Part shown: in pieces, positions 1-8,374 of the stretch | Layout: every line of letters starts with the position of its first letter | How positions within the stretch are numbered: the first letter of the stretch is position 1 | Assembly: GCA_035546335.1 (NCBI GenBank) | Contig: DATKDP010000056.1 | Location: forward strand, 1 to 64,000 | Direction: 5' to 3' | Length of the DNA: 64,000 nt | DNA from: DATKDP01 sp035546335 | Lineage (GTDB): Bacteria > Acidobacteriota > Thermoanaerobaculia > Gp7-AA8 | Translations under genes and position numbers: made by a program | The notes under the pieces: generated by a model | Databases searched by the model: none | The model's input: only the letters and a program-made list of their open reading frames with translations | Told to the model about the DNA's origin: nothing

Positions 1-28
1 TCCTCGTCTGCCGATACTACCGGGGCGG

Positions 29-352
29 GAGGCTGGAGACCAGAGGCTGGAGGCTGGGGGCTGGAGACGAGGGACGAGGGGCAGATGGCAGATGAAGGAC
101 TTTGGGCGGAGGTGGAGGGGAAGGCGAGGGGGGGCGGAAGGCGAGGGGGGCGCACGGAGAGGAGCCGCGGTTTTTTCTTCCGCAGCCTCTGGCATCTGCC
201 ATCTGCGATCTCCATCTTGCGATCTGCTATCTGCGATCTGCTATCTGCTATCTGCCATCTGCCCTCTGCCGTCTGCCTCTCCTCTCGCCCCCCGACCGTC
301 CCCCGCCCCCGCCCCTTGTCTCCAGCCTCCAGCCTCCAGCCTCCAGCCTCTG
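29..352. repeat. Nested heptanucleotide repeat element, locus A
   Basis: Left arm at about 29-94 holds 7-nt units GAGGCTG, GAGACCA, GAGGCTG, GGGGCTG, GAGACGA, then CAGATGG and CAGATGA. The right arm has the inverted units in mirrored order: ATCTGCC/ATCTGCT-type units at about 191-288, then CAGCCTC units at about 322-352. The structure is therefore a palindrome of concentric heptamer families around a purine-rich centre. No credible gene lies in bases 1-365. Confidence 0.8.
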
Positions 353-365
353 CTAAAGTAGCGCA

Positions 366-836
366 ATGCGACGGCTCGGGACGACCTCCCTTCTGCTGAT
401 TCCGCTTCTGCTCGTCGGTTGTGGGGGATCGCGAGCGTCGCAGCGCGCAACACTGCTTCAGCCCGACATCCAGATCGCACAACTACCCGGCTCGTCGTTT
501 CAGATGCAATATCGCGGGCGCCTGTCGATCGGCTACGTGATGGAAGTGACCAATCGTTCGAGCGAGCCGATCCGTCTCGTGCAGCTCCAACTTCAGACCG
601 TCGGCGGCGGGCCCTACGTGCTGCAGTCGCAACCGATCATGATCAATCAGCCGGTTCCGCCCGATGCGACAGTCGCGATGACCTTCTCTGTCTGGGCCTT
701 CTCCCCTGGAGGCCGCCTCGCGTCGATCGAGCCTGCGACGCTCCGCGGAATCGCCCACTTCGACAGCCCCGAGGGATCCTTCCAGAAGATTTTCACGCAG
801 CAGATCGTCCAGCCGCGGGACGGGGCGCGGGACTAG
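366..836 (+). CDS. Hypothetical lipoprotein
   Basis: A 156-residue protein starting MRRLGTTSLLLIPLLLVGCGG: a basic N-terminus, a hydrophobic stretch and a lipobox LVGC with Cys19, so export and lipidation are predicted. The mature part is short and predicted beta-rich, with VTNRS and PPDATVAMTF segments that resemble a single Ig-like or beta-sandwich fold, but I do not recognise a family. No good Shine-Dalgarno sequence precedes the ATG, which follows directly on the locus A array. The TAG stop (834-836) lies in the first bases of the next array. Function unknown. Confidence 0.7.
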   Translation: MRRLGTTSLLLIPLLLVGCGGSRASQRATLLQPDIQIAQLPGSSFQMQYRGRLSIGYVMEVTNRSSEPIRLVQLQLQTVGGGPYVLQSQPIMINQPVPPDATVAMTFSVWAFSPGGRLASIEPATLRGIAHFDSPEGSFQKIFTQQIVQPRDGARD

Positions 837-838
837 AG

Positions 839-1016
839 GGTCGAGGCTAGAGGCTAGAGGCTAGAGGCTGTGAGATTGAAGCAGCTTCGGGGTGAAAACG
901 GGAATCGAGACGACCGCAAGCATTCGCCTCTCGTCTCTCGCCTCTCGTCTCTCGCCTCTCGTCTCTCCCCGAGCCTCGAGCCTCGAGCCTCTAGCCTCTA
1001 GCCTCTAGCCTCGACG
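839..1016. repeat. Heptanucleotide repeat element, locus B
   Basis: Left arm of about four GAGGCTA units directly after a stop codon. The right arm, about 930-1016, holds inverted units of the GAGGCGA/GAGACGA type, then GAGGCTC, then GAGGCTA. The core between them (about 870-925) has no recognisable gene. The array ends about 20 bp before the palindrome upstream of the next receiver gene. Confidence 0.8.
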
Positions 1017-1034
1017 CCCGACCCCCGACCCGCC

Positions 1035-1046
1035 AGTTGGCCAACT
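1035..1046. promoter_or_regulatory. Perfect 12-bp palindrome upstream of receiver gene
   Basis: AGTTGGCCAACT is a perfect inverted repeat 20 bp before the ATG at 1066. It could be an operator, but a 12-bp palindrome in GC-rich DNA may also be chance. Confidence 0.25.
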
Positions 1047-1065
1047 CGTTGCACTTCACCTCCCC

Positions 1066-1449
1066 ATGGCGGCGCAGCAGCAGTGCGTTCTGGTAGTCGA
1101 CGATGACGATTCGATCCGAAGGATGATTGCGACGGCTCTCGAACGGCGGGGCTACTCGCTCTGTGAGGCGCGGAACGGAAAAGAGGCACTGGAGGAGATG
1201 CGATTGGGATCGACCGATCTCGTCGTTCTCGATCTGATGATGCCGGAGATCTCGGGATGGGACGTGCTCGCCGAGCGCGACCGGGATCCGAGGCTTCGCC
1301 GGATCCCGGTCATCGTCATTACAGCGAATCGAAGTCCTCAGCTCGCGCACGCCGTCTCGTCGAATATCTGCGCTCTGCTTCCGAAACCATTCGACCTCGA
1401 CGCGCTTTATGCGCTGGTCGAAGCGTGTCTCGAGCAGAATGCAGCGTGA
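1066..1449 (+). CDS. Single-domain response regulator (CheY-like receiver)
   Basis: A 127-residue stand-alone receiver domain. It has the acidic pocket (Asp12-15 region), phosphoacceptor Asp56 in the VLDLMMP strand, the conserved ITA Thr region and the PKPF lysine near the C-terminus. No output domain is present, so it should act by protein-protein contact or as a phosphate relay. No cognate kinase is adjacent; the nearest histidine kinase is at 35.7 kb. Full length for the family. There is no obvious Shine-Dalgarno before the ATG. Confidence 0.88.
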   Translation: MAAQQQCVLVVDDDDSIRRMIATALERRGYSLCEARNGKEALEEMRLGSTDLVVLDLMMPEISGWDVLAERDRDPRLRRIPVIVITANRSPQLAHAVSSNICALLPKPFDLDALYALVEACLEQNAA

Positions 1450-1548
1450 CGGATCCGGGCAGTCAAAGACGCAGCGCAACCCATTCCAGGCTCATGACTT
1501 GCACATGCATATCGACCTCGCCCGAGCGCGAGCGCGAGCGCAGCCTAT

Positions 1549-1809
1549 ATGGACGAGACTGCACCCGCCCCATTCACAGCCCTCGTCATCGATGACGAGG
1601 TGCCCGACCGGAAACGGATCACCGCCGCACTCCGCAACGACGGATTCTCCGTCGACGAAGCGATCGACGGGCGCGACGCCCTGGAGCGCCTCCGTCGAAA
1701 ACAGCACTACGACGTCATCGTGCTCGACGTTCTGATGCCCTATGTCGATGGCTTCGAGGTGATACGGTTTCCTCCACCCGAGCCTCCCCTCCCCCTCCGG
1801 GAGGTCTGA
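1549..1809 (+). pseudogene. Response regulator receiver domain truncated by repeat array
   Basis: The first about 72 residues are a normal receiver: an IDDE acidic pocket, phosphoacceptor Asp in VIVLDVLMP, and a YVDGFEVIR helix. After that the frame runs into Pro-rich sequence coded by the repeat DNA at about 1770 and stops at 1807-1809. The fourth and fifth beta strands, including the conserved Thr/Ser and Lys, are missing, so it cannot fold as a full receiver. Upstream lies a short GCGAGC hexamer run. This is best read as a gene remnant whose 3' half was replaced by array DNA. Confidence 0.75.
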
Positions 1810-2163
1810 GGGGCGAGAGACGAGGGGTGAGAGGTTAGAGGCTGGAGGCTGGAGGCTGGGGAGGGGATAGCAGATAGCAGATAGCAGAGAACAAAGAGAA
1901 GAGAGAAGATGGCAGAGAGCCGAGGGACGAGAGACGAGGGGTTAGGGACGAGAGGCGCGAGGCGCGAGGCGACACCACTGGCTGTATTCCATTCATCCTT
2001 CGGTGTGCTCCACCCACCCTTCACTAGTCTCTCGCCCCTCGTCTCTCGCCCCTCGTCCCTTCGTCTCTCGTCTCTCGTCTCTCGTCCCTCGCCTGTCCGC
2101 CATCTGCCATCTGCCATCTGCTATCTGCAATCCCCTCCCCTAGCCTCCAGCCTCCAGCCCCTA
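1803..2163. repeat. Nested heptanucleotide palindrome, locus C
   Basis: The clearest example of the element. The left arm reads GAGACGA-type units, GAGGCTG units, a GGGGAGGGG block, then GATAGCA units. The right arm repeats these inverted and in mirrored order: GAGACGA-type inverted, CATCTGC/TATCTGC, then CCCCTCCCC, then CAGCCTC. The unmatched centre is about 1975-2025. The right arm ends about 25 bp before the kup start region. Confidence 0.85.
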
Positions 2164-2189
2164 TATGATCGCCCGGCGGGAGAGACGCC

Positions 2190-4079
2190 CTGACGACAGC
2201 TGCCTCTAAACCTCGCGGAAAATATCTGCTACTGCTCTCGTTCGGCGCGCTCGGCATCGTCTACGGCGATATCGGGACGAGTCCTCTCTACGCACTCCGC
2301 GAATGCTTTCACGGGCCGCTCGCCGTTCCCGTCACACACGACAACATCCTCGGAGTTCTCTCGCTCATATTCTGGTCGCTGATTCTCGTCATCTCGGTCA
2401 AGTATCTGATCTTCGTCCTCCGCGCCGACAACCGAGGCGAAGGGGGGATCATCGCTCTGATGTCGCTGGTTCGCCCGAAAACGCTCGGGCGTGCCCGGCG
2501 CCATCGCACATTGCTCGTCGTCATGGGCCTCTTTGGCGCGTCACTGCTTTACGGAGACGGAATGATCACTCCGGCGATCTCCGTGCTGAGCGCGATCGAA
2601 GGTCTGGAGGTGGCGACTCCGTTCTTCTCCCCCTACGTCATTCCGATCACGGTCGTCATTCTGATCGCCCTGTTCGTCGTGCAGAGGCACGGCACGGCGG
2701 GAATCGCCGCCGTCTTCGGCCCGGTCACTGCCGTCTGGTTCGCCGCTCTCATCGCGCTCGGACTCTCGCAGATCGTCCACAACCCGCATGTCTTCGCATC
2801 GATCAATCCGTGGTGGGGCGTGCACTTCTTTCTGATGAACGGCTGGAAAGGATTTCTCGTACTGGGAGCCGTGTTTCTGGTCGTCACCGGAGGAGAAGCA
2901 CTCTACGCCGACATCGGACATTTCGGCGTCCGTCCCATCCGGCTCACCTGGTTCACCTTCGTTCTCCCTTCACTGGCCATCAACTACTTCGGCCAGGGAG
3001 CACTCCTGCTTCGCAACCCTGAAGCGGCGGCGAATCCCTTCTACAACATGGCTCCTTCCTGGGCGCTCTATCCTCTCGTCGCGATCGCGACTGCGGCGAC
3101 GGTGATCGCTTCGCAGGCCGTCATCTCGGGATCATTCTCGCTCACGCGGCAGGCCGTGCAGCTCGGATACATGCCGCGCCTGAGGATCGAGCACACCTCG
3201 GCGAAGCAGATCGGCCAGATCTACGTTCCGGCGGTGAATTGGGCTCTGATGATCGCCTGCATCGGGCTGGTCATCGGCTTCGGCAGCTCGAGCAGACTCG
3301 CTGCGGCATACGGTGTGGCGGTATCGACCGACATGGTGCTGACGACGATCCTCTTCGCGGTCGTCGTCTCGGTTCGTTGGCGATGGGCGCTCTGGACCGT
3401 GATCCTGATGGCCGCAGGCTTCCTGGTCGTCGACCTCGCCTTCTGGGGAGCCAATATCTACAAGGTGCCGCAAGGGGGATGGTTCCCACTGGTCATCGCC
3501 GCAGTGGCATTCACGCTGATGACGACATGGAAACGCGGACGGCAGATTCTCGATTCGAGGCTCCAGGAGGGTGCGCTCCCCTTCGAGCTGTTCCTGCAAT
3601 CGATCCGAAAAACGCCTCTGACACGCGTGTCCGGCACCGCGGTGTTCATGTACCGGAGCCGCGGCGGAACTCCTCCATCGCTCCTTCACAACATCAAGCA
3701 CAACAAGATCCTCCACGAACATCTCGTCATCCTGACGGTCGAGTCCGCGGAGACGCCGCACATCAGCGAGGAGGAGCGCGTCGAAGTCGAATCGTTCGGC
3801 GACGGCATCCATTGGGTGACCGCGCGCTATGGATTCATGGAGGATCCCGACATTCCGGAGCTGCTCACCGGACTCGACGTCGAAGGGCTGGTTCTCGATC
3901 CGGCGAACACATCCTATTTCCTCGGACGCGAGACGCTGATCGCGACCAGCCGGCCGGGCATGGCGCTGTGGCGAGAGCGACTCTTCGCCTGGATGTCGCG
4001 CAACGCTCGAGCGGCCACGTATTTCTTCCGCCTGCCGCCCAATCGAGTCGTTGAGCTCGGTTCTCAGATCGAGCTGTAG
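2190..4079 (+). CDS. kup: KUP-family potassium uptake transporter
   Basis: Low-affinity K+/H+ symporter of the inner membrane. From 2190 the product is 629 residues, the usual Kup length, and begins with the family's first helix and its GDIGTSPLYALRE motif. About 12 membrane segments are followed by a soluble C-terminal domain from about residue 450. The first ATG in frame is at 2460 and would delete helices 1-2. Between the in-frame stop at 2166 and 2460 there is no ATG, GTG or TTG. CTG at 2190 lies 5 bases after a GGGAGAG ribosome-binding site, so I infer a CTG start. A TATATG box at about 2163 could be the -10. Confidence 0.9.
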   Translation: MTTAASKPRGKYLLLLSFGALGIVYGDIGTSPLYALRECFHGPLAVPVTHDNILGVLSLIFWSLILVISVKYLIFVLRADNRGEGGIIALMSLVRPKTLGRARRHRTLLVVMGLFGASLLYGDGMITPAISVLSAIEGLEVATPFFSPYVIPITVVILIALFVVQRHGTAGIAAVFGPVTAVWFAALIALGLSQIVHNPHVFASINPWWGVHFFLMNGWKGFLVLGAVFLVVTGGEALYADIGHFGVRPIRLTWFTFVLPSLAINYFGQGALLLRNPEAAANPFYNMAPSWALYPLVAIATAATVIASQAVISGSFSLTRQAVQLGYMPRLRIEHTSAKQIGQIYVPAVNWALMIACIGLVIGFGSSSRLAAAYGVAVSTDMVLTTILFAVVVSVRWRWALWTVILMAAGFLVVDLAFWGANIYKVPQGGWFPLVIAAVAFTLMTTWKRGRQILDSRLQEGALPFELFLQSIRKTPLTRVSGTAVFMYRSRGGTPPSLLHNIKHNKILHEHLVILTVESAETPHISEEERVEVESFGDGIHWVTARYGFMEDPDIPELLTGLDVEGLVLDPANTSYFLGRETLIATSRPGMALWRERLFAWMSRNARAATYFFRLPPNRVVELGSQIEL

Positions 4080-4321
4080 TCAACGAACGCCGCAGCAGGC
4101 CGAATAGGTCTCGACATTCGACCCAGGGAAGCGCATACTCGGTTCACGCTCGGGAAACTTCCCTGGCACTTCAGTCAATCTGAACTAAGTCAGATCCTCT
4201 GGATTCATTCCTCTTAGCCTCTCAATCTCTCGAAGCGCGGCGACCGGCGACTCCTCGGTGGAGCGAACCGCTCGCAGCAGCTGTCGGAGAAAACGCCGGC
4301 ACGGCCGGCCAGGAGCTTCAA
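4080..4321 (+). promoter_or_regulatory. Long leader region before RRM gene
   Basis: 242 bp without a gene. It contains a 9-bp inverted repeat, CCAGGGAAG and CTTCCCTGG, separated by about 32 bases, and ends in an AGGAG ribosome-binding site 7 bases before the ATG. Long leaders are common for small RNA-binding and cold-shock genes, but no known RNA class was recognised here. Confidence 0.3.
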
Positions 4322-4573
4322 ATGAAACTATACGTGGGAAATCTCTCCAAGCAGGTCACCGATTCACAGCTCAATGATCTCGCAGTTCCCTTCGGAACGA
4401 TCGTCTCGGCGAACGTCGCCACAGAGCGCTCCAGCGGAGCATCGAAGGGCTTCGGCTTCATCGAGTTCAGCAGCGACGATGAGGCCCGTGCAGCGATGAC
4501 GGCGCTCGATGGTCGCGACGTGAACGGACAGGCACTGAAGGTCAACGAGGCCAAACCGCGCAAGGACGCCTGA
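4322..4573 (+). CDS. RRM-domain RNA-binding protein
   Basis: An 83-residue single RNA recognition motif protein. RNP2 (LYVGNL, residues 3-8) and RNP1 (KGFGFIEF, about residues 42-49) are both intact with their aromatic RNA-stacking residues. The tail is short and basic (KPRKDA). Similar proteins in cyanobacteria and other bacteria bind RNA and are often cold-responsive; here that role is inferred only. It has a good AGGAG ribosome-binding site and is followed by a strong hairpin, so it is probably monocistronic. Confidence 0.93.
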   Translation: MKLYVGNLSKQVTDSQLNDLAVPFGTIVSANVATERSSGASKGFGFIEFSSDDEARAAMTALDGRDVNGQALKVNEAKPRKDA

Positions 4574-4593
4574 CAGGCACTGCGCTGACTCCC

Positions 4594-4622
4594 GGGAGGG
4601 CGACCCGTGAGGTCGCCCTCCT
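4594..4622 (+). terminator. Stem-loop after RRM gene
   Basis: An 11-bp perfect GC-rich stem (4595-4605 with 4611-4621) and a 5-nt CGTGA loop lie 20 bp past the stop codon. No U tract follows, so it may be a weak terminator or an mRNA-stabilising hairpin. Confidence 0.6.
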
Positions 4623-4677
4623 CCCCCATCCGCACGTTCGATTGACGCAGGACAACTTGAAGGGAGATGACTGTCAG

Positions 4678-4893
4678 ATGAAAATCAGGATCGAAGACCG
4701 AGCCTCGATGTTGCGGGAACGCCTGCGCGAGCGCCTCGAGCGCGCCGCACGGCTGCTCTGCAATGAACATGGCGAGCCCGTCGTTGCGGTCACGATCAAT
4801 GCCTGCGAGAACGGCTGGTTCGACTCCACGTGGACGACCTGCTGCGAAGGTCTCACCCGGCAGGCGACGGCGATCGTCAAAGAACGCTGTTGA
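4678..4893 (+). CDS. Small hypothetical protein
   Basis: A 71-residue protein. The ATG at 4678 is preceded by AAGGGAGATGA with good spacing; an in-frame TTG at 4642 would add 12 residues but lacks such a site. The N-terminal half is helical and highly charged (RERLRERLERAARLL). The C-terminal half has four Cys in all, including a CC pair, and Trp residues. Not recognised as a known family. It follows the RRM gene by about 100 bp and may share its regulation. Confidence 0.55.
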   Translation: MKIRIEDRASMLRERLRERLERAARLLCNEHGEPVVAVTINACENGWFDSTWTTCCEGLTRQATAIVKERC

Positions 4894-5373
4894 TCTGACT
4901 GGCCGAAGATTCTCGATGTGGCCGAAGATTCCGATCTTCGGCCCGGTGGCGGACGACGATGGAACGATGGGGCACAACCCCCCATGGTTCGATCGTCGCA
5001 AGCACCCGGACGAAGCACGAAGAGCGCCGCGTAGACGGCGTGTCGCAGCGACGCGCGCGAGCGCGGTGACGACGAACGCACAGCTGATGACGATCGTGGC
5101 CTTGATGGCACTTCTCATCGTTGAGCAGTGCGGTGGCGGCGCGCGGATGTGAGCAAGCCCGCTCGTCCGAGGGGGTCGGGCGTCCCCGCCGCCGCAGGCG
5201 AGTCCGGCAAATCTGCCCAAGCCCCTGCGCGAGTTGGTCGGATGTGACCAAGCCCGCCAGCGATGGCGAGACGCCATCGCGATCGTGCGAGGACACACGA
5301 CCCCCAGGCTGCGCGCACGCCGACTCTCCACTCATAGGCTCGAGCATTTCAGTTCGAGCAGGGCGGGCCCACT
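4894..5373. other. 480-bp gap with palindromes and repeat fragments
   Basis: No convincing gene. It contains a 22-bp foldback (4921-4942, arms GCCGAAGAT and ATCTTCGGC) preceded by a half copy at about 4901. A fragment of the dispersed GCGAAGC foldback repeat lies at about 4997-5016. Another GC-rich stretch around 5175-5215 resembles the GGGCGTCCC repeat seen at 10.9 and 15.3 kb. Confidence 0.5.
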
Positions 5374-6789
5374 CTATCGGATCACGCCGCGGCGGCGTGA
5401 TGGCGCCTCGACATCCACCGTCGCGGCGGCGGGCGTCGCCGATGCCGTCCCGTCGCTCGCCGTCACCTCACAGCGAAGGCGAGTCCCGGCGATCACATGC
5501 TCGCGTGAAAGCACATCGGTCATCGCCGCGGTCGTTCGCTCGCGAACGACCTCTCCATCGACAGTCCACCGGTATTGATAACGAACCACGTCGTAGTCGG
5601 GGTCTCGGAAGAGCAGATCGCTGTTTACACGGCAGATGGCCACATCGGCCGCTCGCAGGGACGAGGGCGTCAACTCCACCGCGATCCCCTTCGGGGGTCG
5701 ATTCACGACCTGAGCAGCCGATCCAACCACACGGATCGGGGCACGAGCGACCACCTGATTGTTCACCTCGAACAGAAGCATCCAGTCACCTGTCGTGTCT
5801 AGATTCGTATCGAGCGCCCACGTGTAGGTCGAGCGGCTCGTCATCGACGAAGTCGCGAGGCTTCCTGTGACGGGGGTCAGCCCCGATCCGTCCGGCCGCA
5901 CGAGCGTGATTCGATAGTCGAGCGCCGTTCTGATGTTCGCCGCATCGACCTGAAGATGAATCTGGCGCGGGCCGCTGAGGTAGGTGCCCGTGCGCGGTGC
6001 CTGATCGAACGGAGCCTCCGGGAAGCTCGCGAACGGCTCGCTGCTGAAGGCGACATCGAGTATCCGAAATCCGCCGTTCGTCGTGGCGGGCTGATTCGCG
6101 AGAAGGCTCACCCCTTCTCTGCAGGGGCCGGCAAGCGGCTCGAAGAACTGACCCTCGAGGCGTGACTCGAAGTGAATGTGCGGTCCCACACTCGCCCCGC
6201 TGCTTCCCACCATTCCGATCTCCGTCCCCGCGGCCACCCACTCCCCCTTTGCCACCGTCGCGCTTCCCTGCTTCAGATGCCGGTAGATCGACCGGTGCCA
6301 CGGGGAATGATCGATCACCACCACGTTGGCTCTCGCGGCGGAGTCGGCGACGACATTCTTGTCGGGCTCGGCATCGTGCACATCGACCACGACCCCGTCG
6401 AGTGCAGCGAACACCGGGACACCGATGTCCTGCTCGGCGAAGCTTCGGATGTACGGATCATGTCCCGAATGGCCTTCGAAGGCGAGCCTCCCACAGTTCC
6501 AATCGCGTACGCCGGGACCCGGCTGCAGATCGACGTAATACGGAATGAAGACATCGGCGTCGGTTCGACCGGCGACCGGATAGACGCGGTAGGCGTCGGG
6601 AGCAATGACGGCATTCGACCCCACATCGATACTGCCGGGCTCGATCGCTCCCGGAGCCCTCGCGTGGGAACAGACGGTCTCGAGCGAAGTGACGCGAAAG
6701 CCGGCAATGCGAAGCTCGGCCCCTTCGGCCGAGGGGAGCACGGCGAAGGTGAGAAGAAGGATGAAAGCCGGGAGTGTTTTCCTGTTCAT
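5374..6789 (-). CDS. M23 family zinc metallopeptidase (LytM-like), secreted
   Basis: A 471-residue exported protein with signal peptide MNRKTLPAFILLLTFAVLPS. The ATG at 6789 has a GAAGGTG site; a 13-codon upstream extension is less likely. The peptidase domain covers about residues 75-235: HxxxD in GHSGHD (about residue 107), YRH near 165 and HxH in GPHIHFE (about 203) supply the zinc ligands and catalytic His. Family members cut peptidoglycan cross-links or act as division and wall regulators. The region from about 250 on is beta-rich, with two Ig-like segments. An exact 21-bp palindrome (5381-5401) lies in the last codons. Confidence 0.88.
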   Translation of the reverse strand: MNRKTLPAFILLLTFAVLPSAEGAELRIAGFRVTSLETVCSHARAPGAIEPGSIDVGSNAVIAPDAYRVYPVAGRTDADVFIPYYVDLQPGPGVRDWNCGRLAFEGHSGHDPYIRSFAEQDIGVPVFAALDGVVVDVHDAEPDKNVVADSAARANVVVIDHSPWHRSIYRHLKQGSATVAKGEWVAAGTEIGMVGSSGASVGPHIHFESRLEGQFFEPLAGPCREGVSLLANQPATTNGGFRILDVAFSSEPFASFPEAPFDQAPRTGTYLSGPRQIHLQVDAANIRTALDYRITLVRPDGSGLTPVTGSLATSSMTSRSTYTWALDTNLDTTGDWMLLFEVNNQVVARAPIRVVGSAAQVVNRPPKGIAVELTPSSLRAADVAICRVNSDLLFRDPDYDVVRYQYRWTVDGEVVRERTTAAMTDVLSREHVIAGTRLRCEVTASDGTASATPAAATVDVEAPSRRRGVIR

Positions 6790-7009
6790 GACGGGCACCT
6801 TCAGGGGAGTGCCGGCCTTCACCGGCACGTCGAGATCTCATTGATGTGCGCCGCGCGCGGCTGCGCTCGGCTCGATGTTTCCGGCAATGCACTCCTGCAA
6901 GCGTCTTGCCCCGAAACGAGCGCGCCTGCGCCACGCGTTCGCCACATCGACTGGCCGGCTTATTGCTATCTCAGGAAATCGGACGACGACGTCCGCGAAT
7001 ACCGTCACG

Positions 7010-8374
7010 ATGCGCGCCCCTGATGATCAGCCCCTCGATGAGGCCAATGCAGTCCCGATCTCCAGCTCGCCTGTTGCAGTTCTCGTCTCGCGCTTTCCGC
7101 TGATCACCGAAACGTTCATCCTGCGAGAGATCTCCGAGATGAAACGGCAGGGACAGCAGGTGCTTCTCGTCCCGATGCTGAGAGAGTCGCCTCCGGTCGT
7201 TCATCTCGAGGCGCTCCCGTGGATGGACAGCGCTCTCTACACTCCATGGTTCTCGCGTGCGATCGCAGCGGCCAACCTCCGGATGTTTCTTCGCCGGCCG
7301 GTTCGATATCTCGGTTTGCTGCTACGGCTGCTGGCGGGCACGGCCGATAGTTTGTCGATCTTGCTCCGCACAGCGTCTCTTTTTCCGAAAGCCGTCTACC
7401 TCGCGGAGCGTCTCACCCGCGAGGGAGTCCGCCATGTGCACGCGCATTTCGCGACGCACCCGACCACCATGGCGCTGATCATCTCGTCGCTGTCGGCGAT
7501 CGACTTCAGTTTCACCGTGCACGCTCACGACATCTTCGTCGACAGGCATCTTCTCCGCTGGAAGATCCGCTCGGCGCGCTCGATCCGATCGATTTCCGAC
7601 TTCAACCGGCGATTTCTCGAGAGCCTCTATCCCGAAGCGGAAGGAAAAATCAGCGTGGTGCACGTGGGAATCGAGCCGCACCGCTATCGCTTCGCGTCGC
7701 TCCGCGTGGTTTCAGACGATTCTTCGGAATCGGTCCCCACCATCCTCTGTGTCGCCGCTCTCAAGCCGTACAAGGGCATCCCGACACTGATCGACGCCTG
7801 CAGCCGGCTGGCCGGCAAGGGAATCGCGTTTCGCTGCTTGATCGCAGGCGAAGGTCCGATGCGGAACCGGATCGAAGCGATGATCGAGCGCTGCGGCCTG
7901 CGCGGCCGGATCGAGATTCTCGGAGCACAGCCGCAGGAGGCGATCGCCGCGCTCATGGCCAGGAGCACCCTGTTCGTCCTACCGAGCATCATCGCCGACG
8001 ACGGGCAGATGGAAGGAATTCCCGTTGCTCTCATGGAAGCCATGGCCAGTGGACTTCCCGTGATCAGCTCCCGCCTCTCCGGAATTCCGGAGCTGATCGA
8101 GAATCAGAGGTCGGGGCTTCTCGTCGAGCCCGGTGACGCCGGCGCGCTCGCAGCGGCCATCGCCGGCCTGCTCGCGGACCAGACAATGCAGCGAAGGATC
8201 GGCGTGCAGGCGAGACGTAAAGTTTGTGAAGAGTTCGAGCTCGCATCGTGCACGGCACGACTGCTCCGCCTGCTGAACGGAGGGGAACATTCGTCATCAC
8301 CGGGCTTCGCCGCGACCTGCAAAGTTCTGCCCTGGAGAACGCGCGCGTGCGAAGCGGAGGAGACGAGCCGGTGA
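7010..8374 (+). CDS. Glycosyltransferase family 4
   Basis: A 454-residue GT-B fold retaining glycosyltransferase, cytoplasmic, for surface polysaccharide or glycolipid assembly. The N-terminal motif FPLITETFILREI is typical of WcaL-like GT4 enzymes. The C-terminal Rossmann domain has the nucleotide-sugar signature MEGIPVALMEAMASGLPV with the E-x7-E pair. The start at 7010 is chosen because upstream codons read as unrelated sequence; no strong Shine-Dalgarno is visible. It ends in a GTGA overlap with the next glycosyltransferase, so the two are translationally coupled. Confidence 0.85.
   Translation: MRAPDDQPLDEANAVPISSSPVAVLVSRFPLITETFILREISEMKRQGQQVLLVPMLRESPPVVHLEALPWMDSALYTPWFSRAIAAANLRMFLRRPVRYLGLLLRLLAGTADSLSILLRTASLFPKAVYLAERLTREGVRHVHAHFATHPTTMALIISSLSAIDFSFTVHAHDIFVDRHLLRWKIRSARSIRSISDFNRRFLESLYPEAEGKISVVHVGIEPHRYRFASLRVVSDDSSESVPTILCVAALKPYKGIPTLIDACSRLAGKGIAFRCLIAGEGPMRNRIEAMIERCGLRGRIEILGAQPQEAIAALMARSTLFVLPSIIADDGQMEGIPVALMEAMASGLPVISSRLSGIPELIENQRSGLLVEPGDAGALAAAIAGLLADQTMQRRIGVQARRKVCEEFELASCTARLLRLLNGGEHSSSPGFAATCKVLPWRTRACEAEETSR

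Noticed and set aside
4980..5120. A minus-strand frame with a hydrophobic start (MRSAIKATIVISCAFVVTALA) in the 4.9-5.4 kb gap
   Set aside because: It runs straight into palindrome and repeat DNA, has no ribosome site, and has no family-like sequence after the first 35 residues.
5381..5401. Exact 21-bp palindrome near the end of the M23 gene as a terminator
   Set aside because: It lies inside the coding sequence, is all GC-rich and has no T tract; coding constraint or chance is enough.
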